Assembly: GCF_005503445.1 (NCBI RefSeq)
Contig: NZ_SCOH01000008.1
Coordinates: 86,587 to 150,586 of the forward strand
DNA from: Chitinivorax sp. B
Lineage (GTDB): Bacteria > Pseudomonadota > Gammaproteobacteria > Burkholderiales > SCOH01
Length of the DNA stretch: 64,000 nt
Direction: 5' to 3'
The position numbers and the translations under genes were made by a program. Below the pieces are notes generated by a model. That model did no database searches and was not told the DNA's origin. It worked only from the letters and a program-made list of their open reading frames with translations. Of this stretch, positions 17,101 through 27,704 are shown piece after piece; position 1 is the stretch's first letter, and every line of letters starts with the position of its first letter.

Positions 17101-17484
17101 TTACCACCTACGAATACCAATTAACGGGTAGCGAAACTCTTGCCCTGCAGCAGCCCTGGACCAAGCATACAGCGCCATCAGAATCAAAGCGGAATGGCAG
17201 CAGATGAAATACAACAGCAACACCACCCATGTCCCCGGCACCGTCAGCCCCCCCATACCGACAATCGATATCGACACCATGCCCAGCAGCACGCCTGCCC
17301 ATATACTGGCCCACACCGCACCACGAACATGGCAACGTACCAATGCAGCCGAATGATGCCAGTGCCGTCGGGCAATCAATAGCAGTACCACAAATGCAAC
17401 GCCTGGCAGTAAGGTGATGTTAAGCAGGTTCATCAACTGCGCACGTGCAGCCAACTGAATAGCGACACCATCGCGCATGATCAT
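17101..17484 (-). CDS. Uncharacterised multi-spanning membrane protein in nor operon
   Basis: A 127-residue hydrophobic protein with three clear transmembrane helices (ITLLPGVAFVVLLLIA, ASIWAGVLLGMVSISIVG and WVVLLLYFICCHSALILMALYAW) and a basic C-terminus. I do not recognise the family. The start ATG overlaps the norQ stop as ATGA, so translation is likely coupled to norQ. The iron-sulfur membrane protein gene follows directly. The shared operon suggests a part in NO reductase assembly or electron delivery; that is inference from position alone. Confidence 0.75.
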   Translation of the reverse strand: MIMRDGVAIQLAARAQLMNLLNITLLPGVAFVVLLLIARRHWHHSAALVRCHVRGAVWASIWAGVLLGMVSISIVGMGGLTVPGTWVVLLLYFICCHSALILMALYAWSRAAAGQEFRYPLIGIRRW

Positions 17485-18302
17485 CGCCCAAACCCGGCCA
17501 GAATCACTTCACGTAATGCCATCGCGGTATCCGGGTCGTCAGTCAACGGTTCAACCAGTGCCGCTTCACAAGCCGCAGCCGGCTCACAGCCAGCCCGAAT
17601 CAAATTGGCGGCATACACCAACAGGCGTGTTGATGCCGCCTCTTCCAGGTCATGCCCAGTCAGCTTGCGCATGCGTTGTGCCAAATCCACCAACTGTGCT
17701 GCCACCTTGTCATTCACGCCGCTTTCAGCGATGACAATGCGGGTTTCCAGCTCGGGGGGAGGGAAGTCGAAGCCCAATGCGACAAAACGCTGCCGTGTCG
17801 AGGGCTTCAGACTTTTCAGCAAATTCTGGTAACCTGGGTTGTAGGACACCACCAACATGAACTCATCCGGTGCCTGCAATTGTTCGCCGGTGCGTTCGAT
17901 TGGTAGCACCCGACGGTCATCGGTCAACGGGTGCAGCACCACTGTCGTATCCTTGCGTGCCTCGACAATCTCATCCAGATAGCAGATCGCCCCTTGTCGA
18001 ACAGCACGAGTCAATGGGCCATCGGCCCAATAGGTTTGCCCATCACCAATCAGGTGCCGGCCTACCAGATCTGCTGCTGTCAGGTCATCGTGGCAGGAAA
18101 CGGTAATCAGCGACCTGCCCAGACGTGCGGCCATGTGTGCAACAAATCGGGTCTTACCACACCCCGTTGGGCCCTTGATCAATAGTGGTAGTCGATTGCG
18201 GTAGGCATGCTCGAACAACTGGCACTCGCTACCCAATGGCTGGTAAAAAAGCGGGCTGCCAAGCCCTGCACTGTCCGGTGGCATTCCCGTGTCGTTCATC
18301 AT
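17481..18302 (-). CDS. norQ: Nitric oxide reductase activation AAA+ ATPase NorQ (CbbQ/NirQ family)
   Basis: MoxR-type AAA+ ATPase of about 273 residues that remodels nitric oxide reductase with NorD, probably aiding insertion of the non-haem iron. Walker A is GPTGCGKTRF, Walker B ICYLDEIVEA, and VSYNPGYQNLLKSLKPSTRQRFVAL is the CbbQ/NirQ signature. The C-terminal CbbQ_C region is present. ATG at 18302 or 18299 is chosen because an upstream in-frame start at 18389 would overlap norF and adds no conserved sequence. Confidence 0.94.
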   Translation of the reverse strand: MMNDTGMPPDSAGLGSPLFYQPLGSECQLFEHAYRNRLPLLIKGPTGCGKTRFVAHMAARLGRSLITVSCHDDLTAADLVGRHLIGDGQTYWADGPLTRAVRQGAICYLDEIVEARKDTTVVLHPLTDDRRVLPIERTGEQLQAPDEFMLVVSYNPGYQNLLKSLKPSTRQRFVALGFDFPPPELETRIVIAESGVNDKVAAQLVDLAQRMRKLTGHDLEEAASTRLLVYAANLIRAGCEPAAACEAALVEPLTDDPDTAMALREVILAGFGR

Positions 18303-18319
18303 GCGTTCCAGAATCCTAT

Positions 18320-18565
18320 TCAATATGCGATGGCAATCAAACCAAGTACCAGCAGCAACCAGCCATGCACCAAGCCTCGCCACAACCACTCCACCCGACG
18401 CAGGTCCATGAAGTGATCAATCACCAAATGCCCCTTGAGCAGCGTCACCCCCAACAGCCCAAATACCACCTGACGTCCAGTCATGCCGACCTCGCCAATG
18501 GCAAAGGTAGCCAGTGTCAGCAGTAATAAAACCATCCATAGCCCGGTCCGTGCTTTGATGTGCAT
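18320..18565 (-). CDS. norF: NorF, cytochrome c oxidase subunit IV-like small membrane protein
   Basis: An 81-residue protein with three predicted helices (WMVLLLLTLATFAIG, QVVFGLLGVTLLKGHLVIDHF and LVHGWLLLVLGLIAIAY). Size, hydropathy, the KGHLVIDHFMDLR segment and the position between norE and norQ identify it as NorF. In Paracoccus and Pseudomonas relatives, NorE/NorF improve NO reductase activity but are not strictly essential. It lies 10 bases after norE. Confidence 0.86.
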   Translation of the reverse strand: MHIKARTGLWMVLLLLTLATFAIGEVGMTGRQVVFGLLGVTLLKGHLVIDHFMDLRRVEWLWRGLVHGWLLLVLGLIAIAY

Positions 18566-18575
18566 CAGCTTTGCC

Positions 18576-19157
18576 TCAATGAATCACGTAAACCAACGGG
18601 AACAACACAATCCATACCAGATCGACCATATGCCAATAGGACGCTCCCGTTTCCACCCCCGCATGGTCCTGTGCCGAATAGCCTCCCCGCCATGCCTTGA
18701 TGGCACACGCGACAAGGATGATCATACCGAGCAATACATGCAGAAAATGGAAGAACGTCAACGACAGGTAGAACATGTAAAAGGTGTTGGTCGACAAGGT
18801 AATATCAGCCGCCAGCTTGTCCGCAAATTCGACCAGCTTGATCGCCACAAACACGGCCCCACATCCTAGCCCTGCCATCAGCCACCAGCAGCATGGTCGG
18901 CCCAACCCTTGCCGAACCGCTGCAACAGCTTGCACCACACAGTAACTGCCGGTAATAAGCACCACGGTATTGATCGCCCCAGATACCCGGTCCAACGTCA
19001 ACTGTGACGCATTGAACAATTCGATGTGTCGGGCACGCGTAAAGGCATAGGCAACAAAGAACACGCCAAATACGAGGAGTTCAGCAAAAATGAAAAACCA
19101 CATTGCCAAATCACCCGGTAACGGTGATACAGGACGCGCAGTTGCAGCATCAGACAT
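18576..19157 (-). CDS. norE: NorE, cytochrome c oxidase subunit III-like protein
   Basis: A 193-residue membrane protein of the haem-copper oxidase subunit III family with five helices, shorter than true CoxC. It starts PGDLAMWFFIFAELLVFGVFF, contains YMFYLSLTFFHFLHVLLGM, and ends ASYWHMVDLVWIVLFPLVYVIH, all typical of NorE. It is the first gene of the operon norE-norF-norQ-membrane protein-FeS protein-bfr-norD. A degenerate FNR/Dnr box lies about 100 bases upstream of its ATG, similar to the spacing seen for norC. Confidence 0.92.
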   Translation of the reverse strand: MSDAATARPVSPLPGDLAMWFFIFAELLVFGVFFVAYAFTRARHIELFNASQLTLDRVSGAINTVVLITGSYCVVQAVAAVRQGLGRPCCWWLMAGLGCGAVFVAIKLVEFADKLAADITLSTNTFYMFYLSLTFFHFLHVLLGMIILVACAIKAWRGGYSAQDHAGVETGASYWHMVDLVWIVLFPLVYVIH

Positions 19158-19255
19158 GATGACGGGTCACCACCAACACAGGCCTAACCTGATCCAGGTG
19201 GCGATAACAGAAGTGGGCCAGCGCATATTGAAGCATTGCTACTGGCCACACGACA

Positions 19256-19269
19256 TTGATGCAGGTCAG
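19256..19269. promoter_or_regulatory. Degenerate FNR/Dnr-like box upstream of norE
   Basis: TTGATGCAGGTCAG has one perfect half-site (TTGAT) and a second half matching three of five bases of ATCAA. Its centre is about 105 bases before the norE start, nearly the same distance as the perfect box before norC. The assignment rests on this position as well as on sequence. Confidence 0.35.
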
Positions 19270-19398
19270 CTTTGAGGAAACCGCCTGATAGCCGATCCAA
19301 ACTTTAAAAGCAATGGTAAACACTACAGACATCGACCACCCACATGGCCCACCTGAGCAAGGCCCAGTCAGCCCAAGGGCTTGTTCAATCGTGAAACA

Positions 19399-20043
19399 CT
19401 ATTTCACGATTTGATTGATCGACCAGCCTTTTGCTTTGACATCCAGTGCCCAGCGCTTTTCAGGCGGCAACAGATCATTGAATAGAATCTTGTGTTGTTT
19501 CAGCAAAGTACAACGACTCTTATTCACTTTATTGATAGTCCCGCACTCCGCCTCATAGGTACTGGTCAAATACCAATAACCTTTTTCCGGTTCCCCCAAC
19601 GCTTTGTGATAGCGACCGTAATATTCACCAGCCAACATTCTGGCGCTCAGGTGCTTGTCCGCAATAGCGCCATAAGCAGCAATCACTTCCCAAAGTGCAG
19701 CCAACGGCTCTGGCCGCTTATCGATATCTTCAATGATTGGTCGGATATTCATCTGGGTGGTACCTTGAGACTCGACTATCATGCCCCAACCGGATGTTCC
19801 GAGGATTTTTTCCTCAAAACAGACCAACCGATTATTCTGCAATCCGCCGTAGTTCATGGCAATCTCGATTGAACCAGCATCGGCCTGCTTCTTCTGATCG
19901 GCAACAAACTTGGCAAATGCTGCCTTCTTTTTATTGCCAATCAATACATCACAATCTTCCAGATCCGCGTCAGTCAACGCCGCTGCATGTCCCACACTGA
20001 CACAAGCCATGGTCAATGCTGCCACCCACTTCAAAGGCCACAT
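19399..20043 (-). CDS. Hypothetical secreted protein
   Basis: A 214-residue protein with a signal peptide (MWPLKWVAALTMACVSVGHA, cleavage after AxA). The mature part has four cysteines (for example DLEDCDVL, LVCFEE, EAECGTI and KSRCTLL), which may form disulfides in the periplasm, and a helical YGRYHKALGEPEKGYWYL region reminiscent of TPR/Sel1 repeats. I do not recognise a family. It lies between the two nor blocks on the same strand, 240 bases upstream of norE, and shows no sign of a role in denitrification. Confidence 0.72.
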   Translation of the reverse strand: MWPLKWVAALTMACVSVGHAAALTDADLEDCDVLIGNKKKAAFAKFVADQKKQADAGSIEIAMNYGGLQNNRLVCFEEKILGTSGWGMIVESQGTTQMNIRPIIEDIDKRPEPLAALWEVIAAYGAIADKHLSARMLAGEYYGRYHKALGEPEKGYWYLTSTYEAECGTINKVNKSRCTLLKQHKILFNDLLPPEKRWALDVKAKGWSINQIVK

Positions 20044-20121
20044 GTATCTTCACCTCCATCATGTTGTGATCACGCATCATAACTGAAGTGGTTATGGGCA
20101 CCCGGTACTGCTAACTGATGA

Positions 20122-20580
20122 TCAGAACTGGAAAGTCAGCTTGTTGATACGGCAAGCAAAGCTATGAATGACGGTATAACGGAGTTGGTGCGCGCGAATC
20201 GCCTCGAACACTTCATCCATATGCGCCTTTCCATTGGGTGAAATGGTAATCAGGTCATACTGCGCGGTGGGAATGGCCCGATCAAAGATATGATTGTGTT
20301 CGAGCGAATAATTCTCGATGACAGACCCGCCGGGTTTGGTATCCATTGGCAGCACATCGTATCCTTGTAACAAATGAAATGCCTTGGTACCAATTGAAAC
20401 CGTGTCGTCGGCACTATTGAAATAGAGCGTCATGCCTGGTGGTACGATCACCTTGCCCGACCCGCTTCGAAACATGCCGCGGCTGGGCGTATAGCCGCCA
20501 TGAGACAGCAGCAAAGCCGTCGTTGCCTGATCTCCGATGCGCGTGATAACTACATTTTTATGTCTTGATACAGTTTTCAT
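20122..20580 (-). CDS. Hypothetical protein, possible Stv-like putative adhesin domain
   Basis: A 152-residue protein starting at an ATG with AAGGGG five bases upstream; a longer frame to 20664 lacks support. The segments LLLSHGGYTPSRGMF and VIVPPGMTLYFNS resemble the start of the putative adhesin Stv domain, where a HGG motif is followed by a phrase on a value fit to express shape or colour of data. That match is from memory and tentative. There is no signal peptide. The C-terminal ITISPNGKAHMDEVFEAIRAHQ and YTVIHSFACR look globular. It lies between a secreted protein gene and a GNAT gene, apart from any recognisable toxin or secretion locus. Confidence 0.55.
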   Translation of the reverse strand: MKTVSRHKNVVITRIGDQATTALLLSHGGYTPSRGMFRSGSGKVIVPPGMTLYFNSADDTVSIGTKAFHLLQGYDVLPMDTKPGGSVIENYSLEHNHIFDRAIPTAQYDLITISPNGKAHMDEVFEAIRAHQLRYTVIHSFACRINKLTFQF

Positions 20581-20681
20581 TTTTCCCCTTGATACATACT
20601 GCGTAAAAGAACAATTTGTCAGGTACCGGCTTGGTTTAGTTCCATGGTTCATGCGAATAAGCAAATGAAAACGTTACATTC

Positions 20682-21467
20682 TTATTCTTTGGCTAGTTTT
20701 TTCCGGTATGGCTGCGTCATACAAATATGCTGAAACCCGATACGTTCCAGAATCGGCCTGCTCATGGGTGATGCATCCACCGCCACAAATTCATAGTGAC
20801 GTTGCCTTGCCTCAACAAAACGGACATGAAACAAATCGCCATAGACACCTCTGCCACGAAAAGCCGACAACACCGCACCACCATGGAGCTCTGGAAAACG
20901 GGAACCTGCTGGGTACTCAGTCCAACCACTACCGATAGGTTGTCCGTCATGATAGGCACCAAACATCGACAAGGTTTCAGGTCGATTCAGCAACGTGTCA
21001 ACCAATTGCTCATATAGCCAGCCAAAATCCCGCTCCCACACTTGCTCCTGTACTGCCACCACATCGGCCAAGCCGGCTAAGTCATCAATCCGTTTCACAT
21101 CCCATTCCCGTTGCCGAGCTGACACCTTCAGCGCAGCCTCCTGCAACGAGAACATCATCAATGCTTCTTCCTCATCCGGCACAAAACCTTGTGCGCGCAA
21201 TAACGCTGCCAAACTCTCAGGCTGATCGAATGCATAAACCTTCCATTCAAAATCCACGCCCAAGGTATGAAAATAATCCGTCTGCTCCATAATCTGACTG
21301 GCAGTCTGATCAACAGGCAAATCGGTATACATGACGACTCCCTCCATGCCATCCAGCAATGGGGTGTAACGTACGAAACCTGGAAAACCTTCATGCTTGA
21401 AGCCATCGATCTGCTGATGTCGACGATCAGCAACATATTGTTGAAATAGAGTCAGCTTGTTCATCAA
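20682..21467 (-). CDS. GNAT-family N-acetyltransferase
   Basis: A 261-residue protein with a C-terminal GNAT fold. The acetyl-CoA-binding motif A is visible as HGGAVLSAFRGRGVYGDLF (the R-G-x-G-x-x-G/A type), followed by VAVDASPMSRPILERIGFQ. The N-terminal half (about 1-110) is a divergent second GNAT-like or lid region. The substrate is unknown. It is downstream of norB on the same strand but separated from it by a strong terminator, so it has its own promoter. Confidence 0.82.
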   Translation of the reverse strand: MMNKLTLFQQYVADRRHQQIDGFKHEGFPGFVRYTPLLDGMEGVVMYTDLPVDQTASQIMEQTDYFHTLGVDFEWKVYAFDQPESLAALLRAQGFVPDEEEALMMFSLQEAALKVSARQREWDVKRIDDLAGLADVVAVQEQVWERDFGWLYEQLVDTLLNRPETLSMFGAYHDGQPIGSGWTEYPAGSRFPELHGGAVLSAFRGRGVYGDLFHVRFVEARQRHYEFVAVDASPMSRPILERIGFQHICMTQPYRKKLAKE

Positions 21468-21660
21468 TCTCTTACCTCGGTTTATTCAATTTATGAGTTA
21501 TCCATACAAGGCCTTAGAGGTTAATTGCACAACATGGCAAGATCAATATCAGAAATTGGTTCCAGCAAAACTGATAATCAGCGCGTACTTATGATTTTGA
21601 TATATGTTCAAACTGGATACTTATTATTCACAGTATTTTTTACTAAGAATAGCCAAAATA

Positions 21661-21686
21661 AAAACGCAGCGATAACGCTGCGTTTT
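21661..21686. terminator. Rho-independent terminator after norB
   Basis: AAAACGCAGCG-ATAA-CGCTGCGTTTT forms an 11-bp perfect stem. On the minus strand it is 29 bases beyond the norB stop and ends in a T run, so it closes the norC-norB transcript. It is symmetric enough to work both ways. Confidence 0.88.
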
Positions 21687-21714
21687 TGTTCATTTCAGCA
21701 GATTGTCTAACATA

Positions 21715-23193
<1,479 letters not shown>

Positions 23194-23209
23194 TCACGAT
23201 CGGTACGGG

Positions 23210-23635
23210 TCAGCCTTCGATGTTGGGTGGCCATTTGTTGGTCTTGATCTCCGAGCTGTATTTGAGGAAAGCCACCATGTCGTCCAATTCAGCTTCAGTG
23301 AAGTCGAACTGTGGCATTTGGCGACGGCCAGGGGCACCGGTGGGTTGCGCCTTGATCCAAGCCTTGATGAAATCCGGCCCGCGACGAGGGTAGACATTGC
23401 CCAGCTCCGGCGCGAAATAAGCTCCTTCACCCAGCAAGGTGTGACAGCCAATACAGTTACGCGTCTCCCACAAGTGCTTGCCGCGAACAACCTGCGGTGT
23501 CAGGTTTGCACTGTTGTCGTACTTGGGGAGGGCTTTGACGGTATCAAATGTCAGGGCGAGAAACAGCAAAAAGAAAAATACCGCACCACCATAAAAAATA
23601 TTGCGCGCGGTGGACTTGGTAAAGGTTCCGCTCAT
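23210..23635 (-). CDS. norC: Nitric oxide reductase subunit C (membrane cytochrome c)
   Basis: A 141-residue electron-entry subunit of cNor. One N-terminal anchor (NIFYGGAVFFFLLFLALTF, about 12-30) is followed by a periplasmic cytochrome c domain with CIGCH (61-65) and the axial methionine in RRQMPQF (Met107). Length and order norC-norB are standard. It is divergent from nirS. A perfect FNR/Dnr box lies about 109 bases upstream of its ATG, so it is probably induced by NO under oxygen limitation. Confidence 0.97.
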   Translation of the reverse strand: MSGTFTKSTARNIFYGGAVFFFLLFLALTFDTVKALPKYDNSANLTPQVVRGKHLWETRNCIGCHTLLGEGAYFAPELGNVYPRRGPDFIKAWIKAQPTGAPGRRQMPQFDFTEAELDDMVAFLKYSSEIKTNKWPPNIEG

Positions 23636-23737
23636 GGGTCAGCTCCCTTGTTCAGGTAACACCAGGAACAGTAGGCCCAGTGCTCACCTTTTGATTTCAG
23701 GTGTCGCCAATTTAATCGCTGGCATGCCTCGCCCTCA

Positions 23738-23751
23738 TTGATGGATATCAA
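23738..23751. promoter_or_regulatory. Perfect FNR/Dnr/NnrR box for norCB
   Basis: TTGATGGATATCAA, two perfect TTGAT half-sites with four central bases. Its centre is about 109 bases upstream of the norC ATG. In denitrifiers such sites are bound by CRP/FNR-family NO sensors (Dnr, NnrR) or by FNR. A short open frame on the minus strand (23632-23835) spans this site and is therefore treated as non-coding. Confidence 0.8.
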
Positions 23752-23855
23752 ATAAAACCAGCCTCGCACACCATTACGTGCCATTTCTGACAAGCCATCG
23801 TCCTTTCGAACTAGTTCCCCTAGTTCTTCTGCCATTCCTGCGTTTTTTGCTGCAT

Positions 23856-23869
23856 TTGATACGCATCAA
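23856..23869. promoter_or_regulatory. Perfect FNR/Dnr/NnrR box for nirS
   Basis: TTGATACGCATCAA, again two perfect half-sites spaced by four bases. Its centre is about 125 bases upstream of the nirS ATG and 118 bases from the norC box. Two separate sites allow the divergent nir and nor promoters to respond to the same regulator. Confidence 0.8.
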
Positions 23870-23954
23870 TGCCAACAGATCGTCAAAGCGGGATGCTGTC
23901 GGCAACCAATCAACTGCCGACGCCAGTTCCAGTAAGCCTTGGCGCGGTACCTGA

Positions 23955-25727
<1,773 letters not shown>

Positions 25728-25780
25728 TTCGCGCGAACGGGCGGTCGTGAACCGCCCACTCTCACTTCAAGGAGAAGAAC

Positions 25781-26113
25781 ATGCTGTTACGTTCCTTACT
25801 CGCCATTGCCGGTGTCGCCTGCCTGTGGTTGGCGAACCCAGCCAGCGCAGCAGTCGATGCAGCCAAAGCACAAGAGCTGTTGGGTAAATCTGGCTGTGTG
25901 GCCTGCCACACCAAGGATAAAAAGCTGGTTGGTCCCGCCTTCCAGGAGATTGCCAAAAAGTACAAAGGCAATGCTGGTGCCGAGGCACAACTGATCAAAA
26001 AAGTGGTAGATGGCGGCACGGGCACTTGGGGGCCGATCCCAATGCCACCCAACAAGGGAAAAGGTAGCGATGCCGATTTCAAACTGATGGTGCAGTACAT
26101 CCTGGCTCAGTAA
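25781..26113 (+). CDS. nirM: Cytochrome c-551, electron donor to NirS
   Basis: A 110-residue periplasmic class I cytochrome c. The signal peptide ends at ASA (about residue 23). The haem motif is CVACH (39-43), with the axial Met in GPIPMPPN. The motif KLVGPAFQEIAKKY is typical of c-551. An AAGGAGAAG stands before the ATG. The gap from nirS is 53 bases. It passes electrons to NirS. Confidence 0.94.
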   Translation: MLLRSLLAIAGVACLWLANPASAAVDAAKAQELLGKSGCVACHTKDKKLVGPAFQEIAKKYKGNAGAEAQLIKKVVDGGTGTWGPIPMPPNKGKGSDADFKLMVQYILAQ

Positions 26114-26122
26114 GCAATTGCC

Positions 26123-26458
26123 ATGCGTACCGCATTCATGTTGCTACTCAGCTTGGCCCTGGTCAGCCCGAGTCCCGGTGCACCGCTGTCGTCTCAGCGG
26201 CAAAGCCAGTTGCTACATTTGCTGAAACAGGACTGCGGTGCCTGCCATGGTATGACACGCAAAGGAGGGCTAGGCCCACCTTTGACAGCGCATGCATTGA
26301 ACGACAAACCCACCGACAGCCTGGTCGCTACCATTCTGTACGGCCGCCCGGGCACCGCCATGCCACCTTGGCAAGCCTTTGTGACCGAAGCAGAAGCGCT
26401 CTGGCTCATCCAATGGATAAGCAATGAATCGGGCAATGATCCGCCAGTATCTCGTTAA
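26123..26458 (+). CDS. nirC: NirC, cytochrome c55X
   Basis: A 111-residue periplasmic c-type cytochrome with a signal peptide (MLLLSLALVSPSPGA) and CGACH (38-42). LYGRPGTAMPPWQAFVTEAEALWLIQWI supplies the axial Met and the typical C-terminal helix. NirC donates electrons to NirS or serves in d1 insertion. Its 3' end overlaps nirF by 35 bases. Confidence 0.9.
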   Translation: MRTAFMLLLSLALVSPSPGAPLSSQRQSQLLHLLKQDCGACHGMTRKGGLGPPLTAHALNDKPTDSLVATILYGRPGTAMPPWQAFVTEAEALWLIQWISNESGNDPPVSR

Positions 26459-27701
26459 CTGGCTTGGGCCACGATCTGGTCGCCCTGCCCTGTCAGCAGA
26501 TAATCTCAATCCGCTTGAGCACGGCCGGTATTCGCCATATCTTGTTGCAGCTTTGCTTGGCATAACATTGCTGGCAGGTTGTGCCACAACAGATCACAGT
26601 CAGGCAACGGGTGATCTCGGCGTGATCGTTGAACGGGCCGATGGTGCCGTGCAGATTGTCGAACGCAGCCGACATCGCAGTCTGGCTACCATTTCTGGTC
26701 TTGGCGACCTCTCCCATGCATCGGTGGTGTTCTCGCACGATGCACGCTTTGCCTATGTGTTTGGCCGCGACGGCGGCTTGACTAAGCTGGACCTGCTTGA
26801 ACGCCGCATCGCCAAACGCGTGATACAGGCTGGCAACAGCATTGGTGGTGCCATTTCGCAAGATGGCCGCCTGGTGGTGGCACAAAACTACGAGCCAGGT
26901 GGCATCCGGGTATTCGATGCAGACTCGTTGGAAACCCTGGCGACCATCCCCGCTGTCACAGCGACGGGTCAGCCCTCCAAAGTCGTTGGCTTGGCAGATT
27001 TACCAGGTAACCGGTTTGCCTACGCCCTGTTTGAAGGTGGCGAAATCTGGGTAGCCGATCTCAGCCAGCCACGAGCCCCCCGCATCACCAAATTCCCAGC
27101 CGGTCTCCAGCCCTATGATGGCCTGGTCAGCAGTGAAGGTCGTCATTACATAGCGGGCCTGTTTGGCGAAGACGGATTGGCCTTACTCGATACGTGGTAT
27201 CCAGAACGTGGTACACAACGCATCCTGCCTGATTACGGCAAGGGCACAGCAAAACTGCCTGTTTACAAAATGCCGCATTTACGTGGTTGGGCCCTGACCA
27301 GCAGCCGCGCCTTCCTGCCGGCCATCGGTCGTCACCAGGTTCTGGTTGCCAACCGGCAGGATTGGCGCGAGATCGGGCGCATCCCAGTACTGGGCCAACC
27401 CGTGTTTGCCATGGTCGAACCCTCGCAACGCCGTGTCTGGGTCAATTTTGCATTCCCTGACAATGACAAAGTTCAGGTGATTGATACAGATACCTTGCAA
27501 CCGATTGCCACACTGCTGCCAGGCAAAGCCATTCTGCATATGGAGTTCTCTGCGCGTGGTGATGAGGCCTGGCTATCAGCCCGTGACAGCAACGAAGTGG
27601 TGGTATTCGACACCAACACCTTGCAAACCATAGCCAGGCTGCCTGCGCGCAGCCCCTCCGGCATCTTTTTCACTTGGCGAGCACATCGCATCGGGATGTA
27701 A
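26424..27701 (+). CDS. nirF: NirF, haem d1 biosynthesis propeller protein
   Basis: A 425-residue protein related to the d1 domain of NirS, required for a late step of haem d1 formation. By family knowledge it is a periplasmic dehydrogenase-like enzyme acting on a d1 precursor. The propeller repeats run from DLGVIVERADGAVQIVE to NTLQTIARLP. A lipobox LLAGC puts the lipidated cysteine at residue 53. The roughly 35 residues before the hydrophobic core are long for a signal, and they overlap the end of nirC. No alternative ATG lies between, so the true start may be a rare codon or this one. Confidence 0.93.
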   Translation: MNRAMIRQYLVNWLGPRSGRPALSADNLNPLEHGRYSPYLVAALLGITLLAGCATTDHSQATGDLGVIVERADGAVQIVERSRHRSLATISGLGDLSHASVVFSHDARFAYVFGRDGGLTKLDLLERRIAKRVIQAGNSIGGAISQDGRLVVAQNYEPGGIRVFDADSLETLATIPAVTATGQPSKVVGLADLPGNRFAYALFEGGEIWVADLSQPRAPRITKFPAGLQPYDGLVSSEGRHYIAGLFGEDGLALLDTWYPERGTQRILPDYGKGTAKLPVYKMPHLRGWALTSSRAFLPAIGRHQVLVANRQDWREIGRIPVLGQPVFAMVEPSQRRVWVNFAFPDNDKVQVIDTDTLQPIATLLPGKAILHMEFSARGDEAWLSARDSNEVVVFDTNTLQTIARLPARSPSGIFFTWRAHRIGM

Positions 27702-27704
27702 ATC

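Noticed and set aside
23632..23835. A 67-residue open frame overlapping the norC start by four bases
   Set aside because: It spans the perfect FNR/Dnr box of norC and has no recognisable family; it is taken as promoter sequence.
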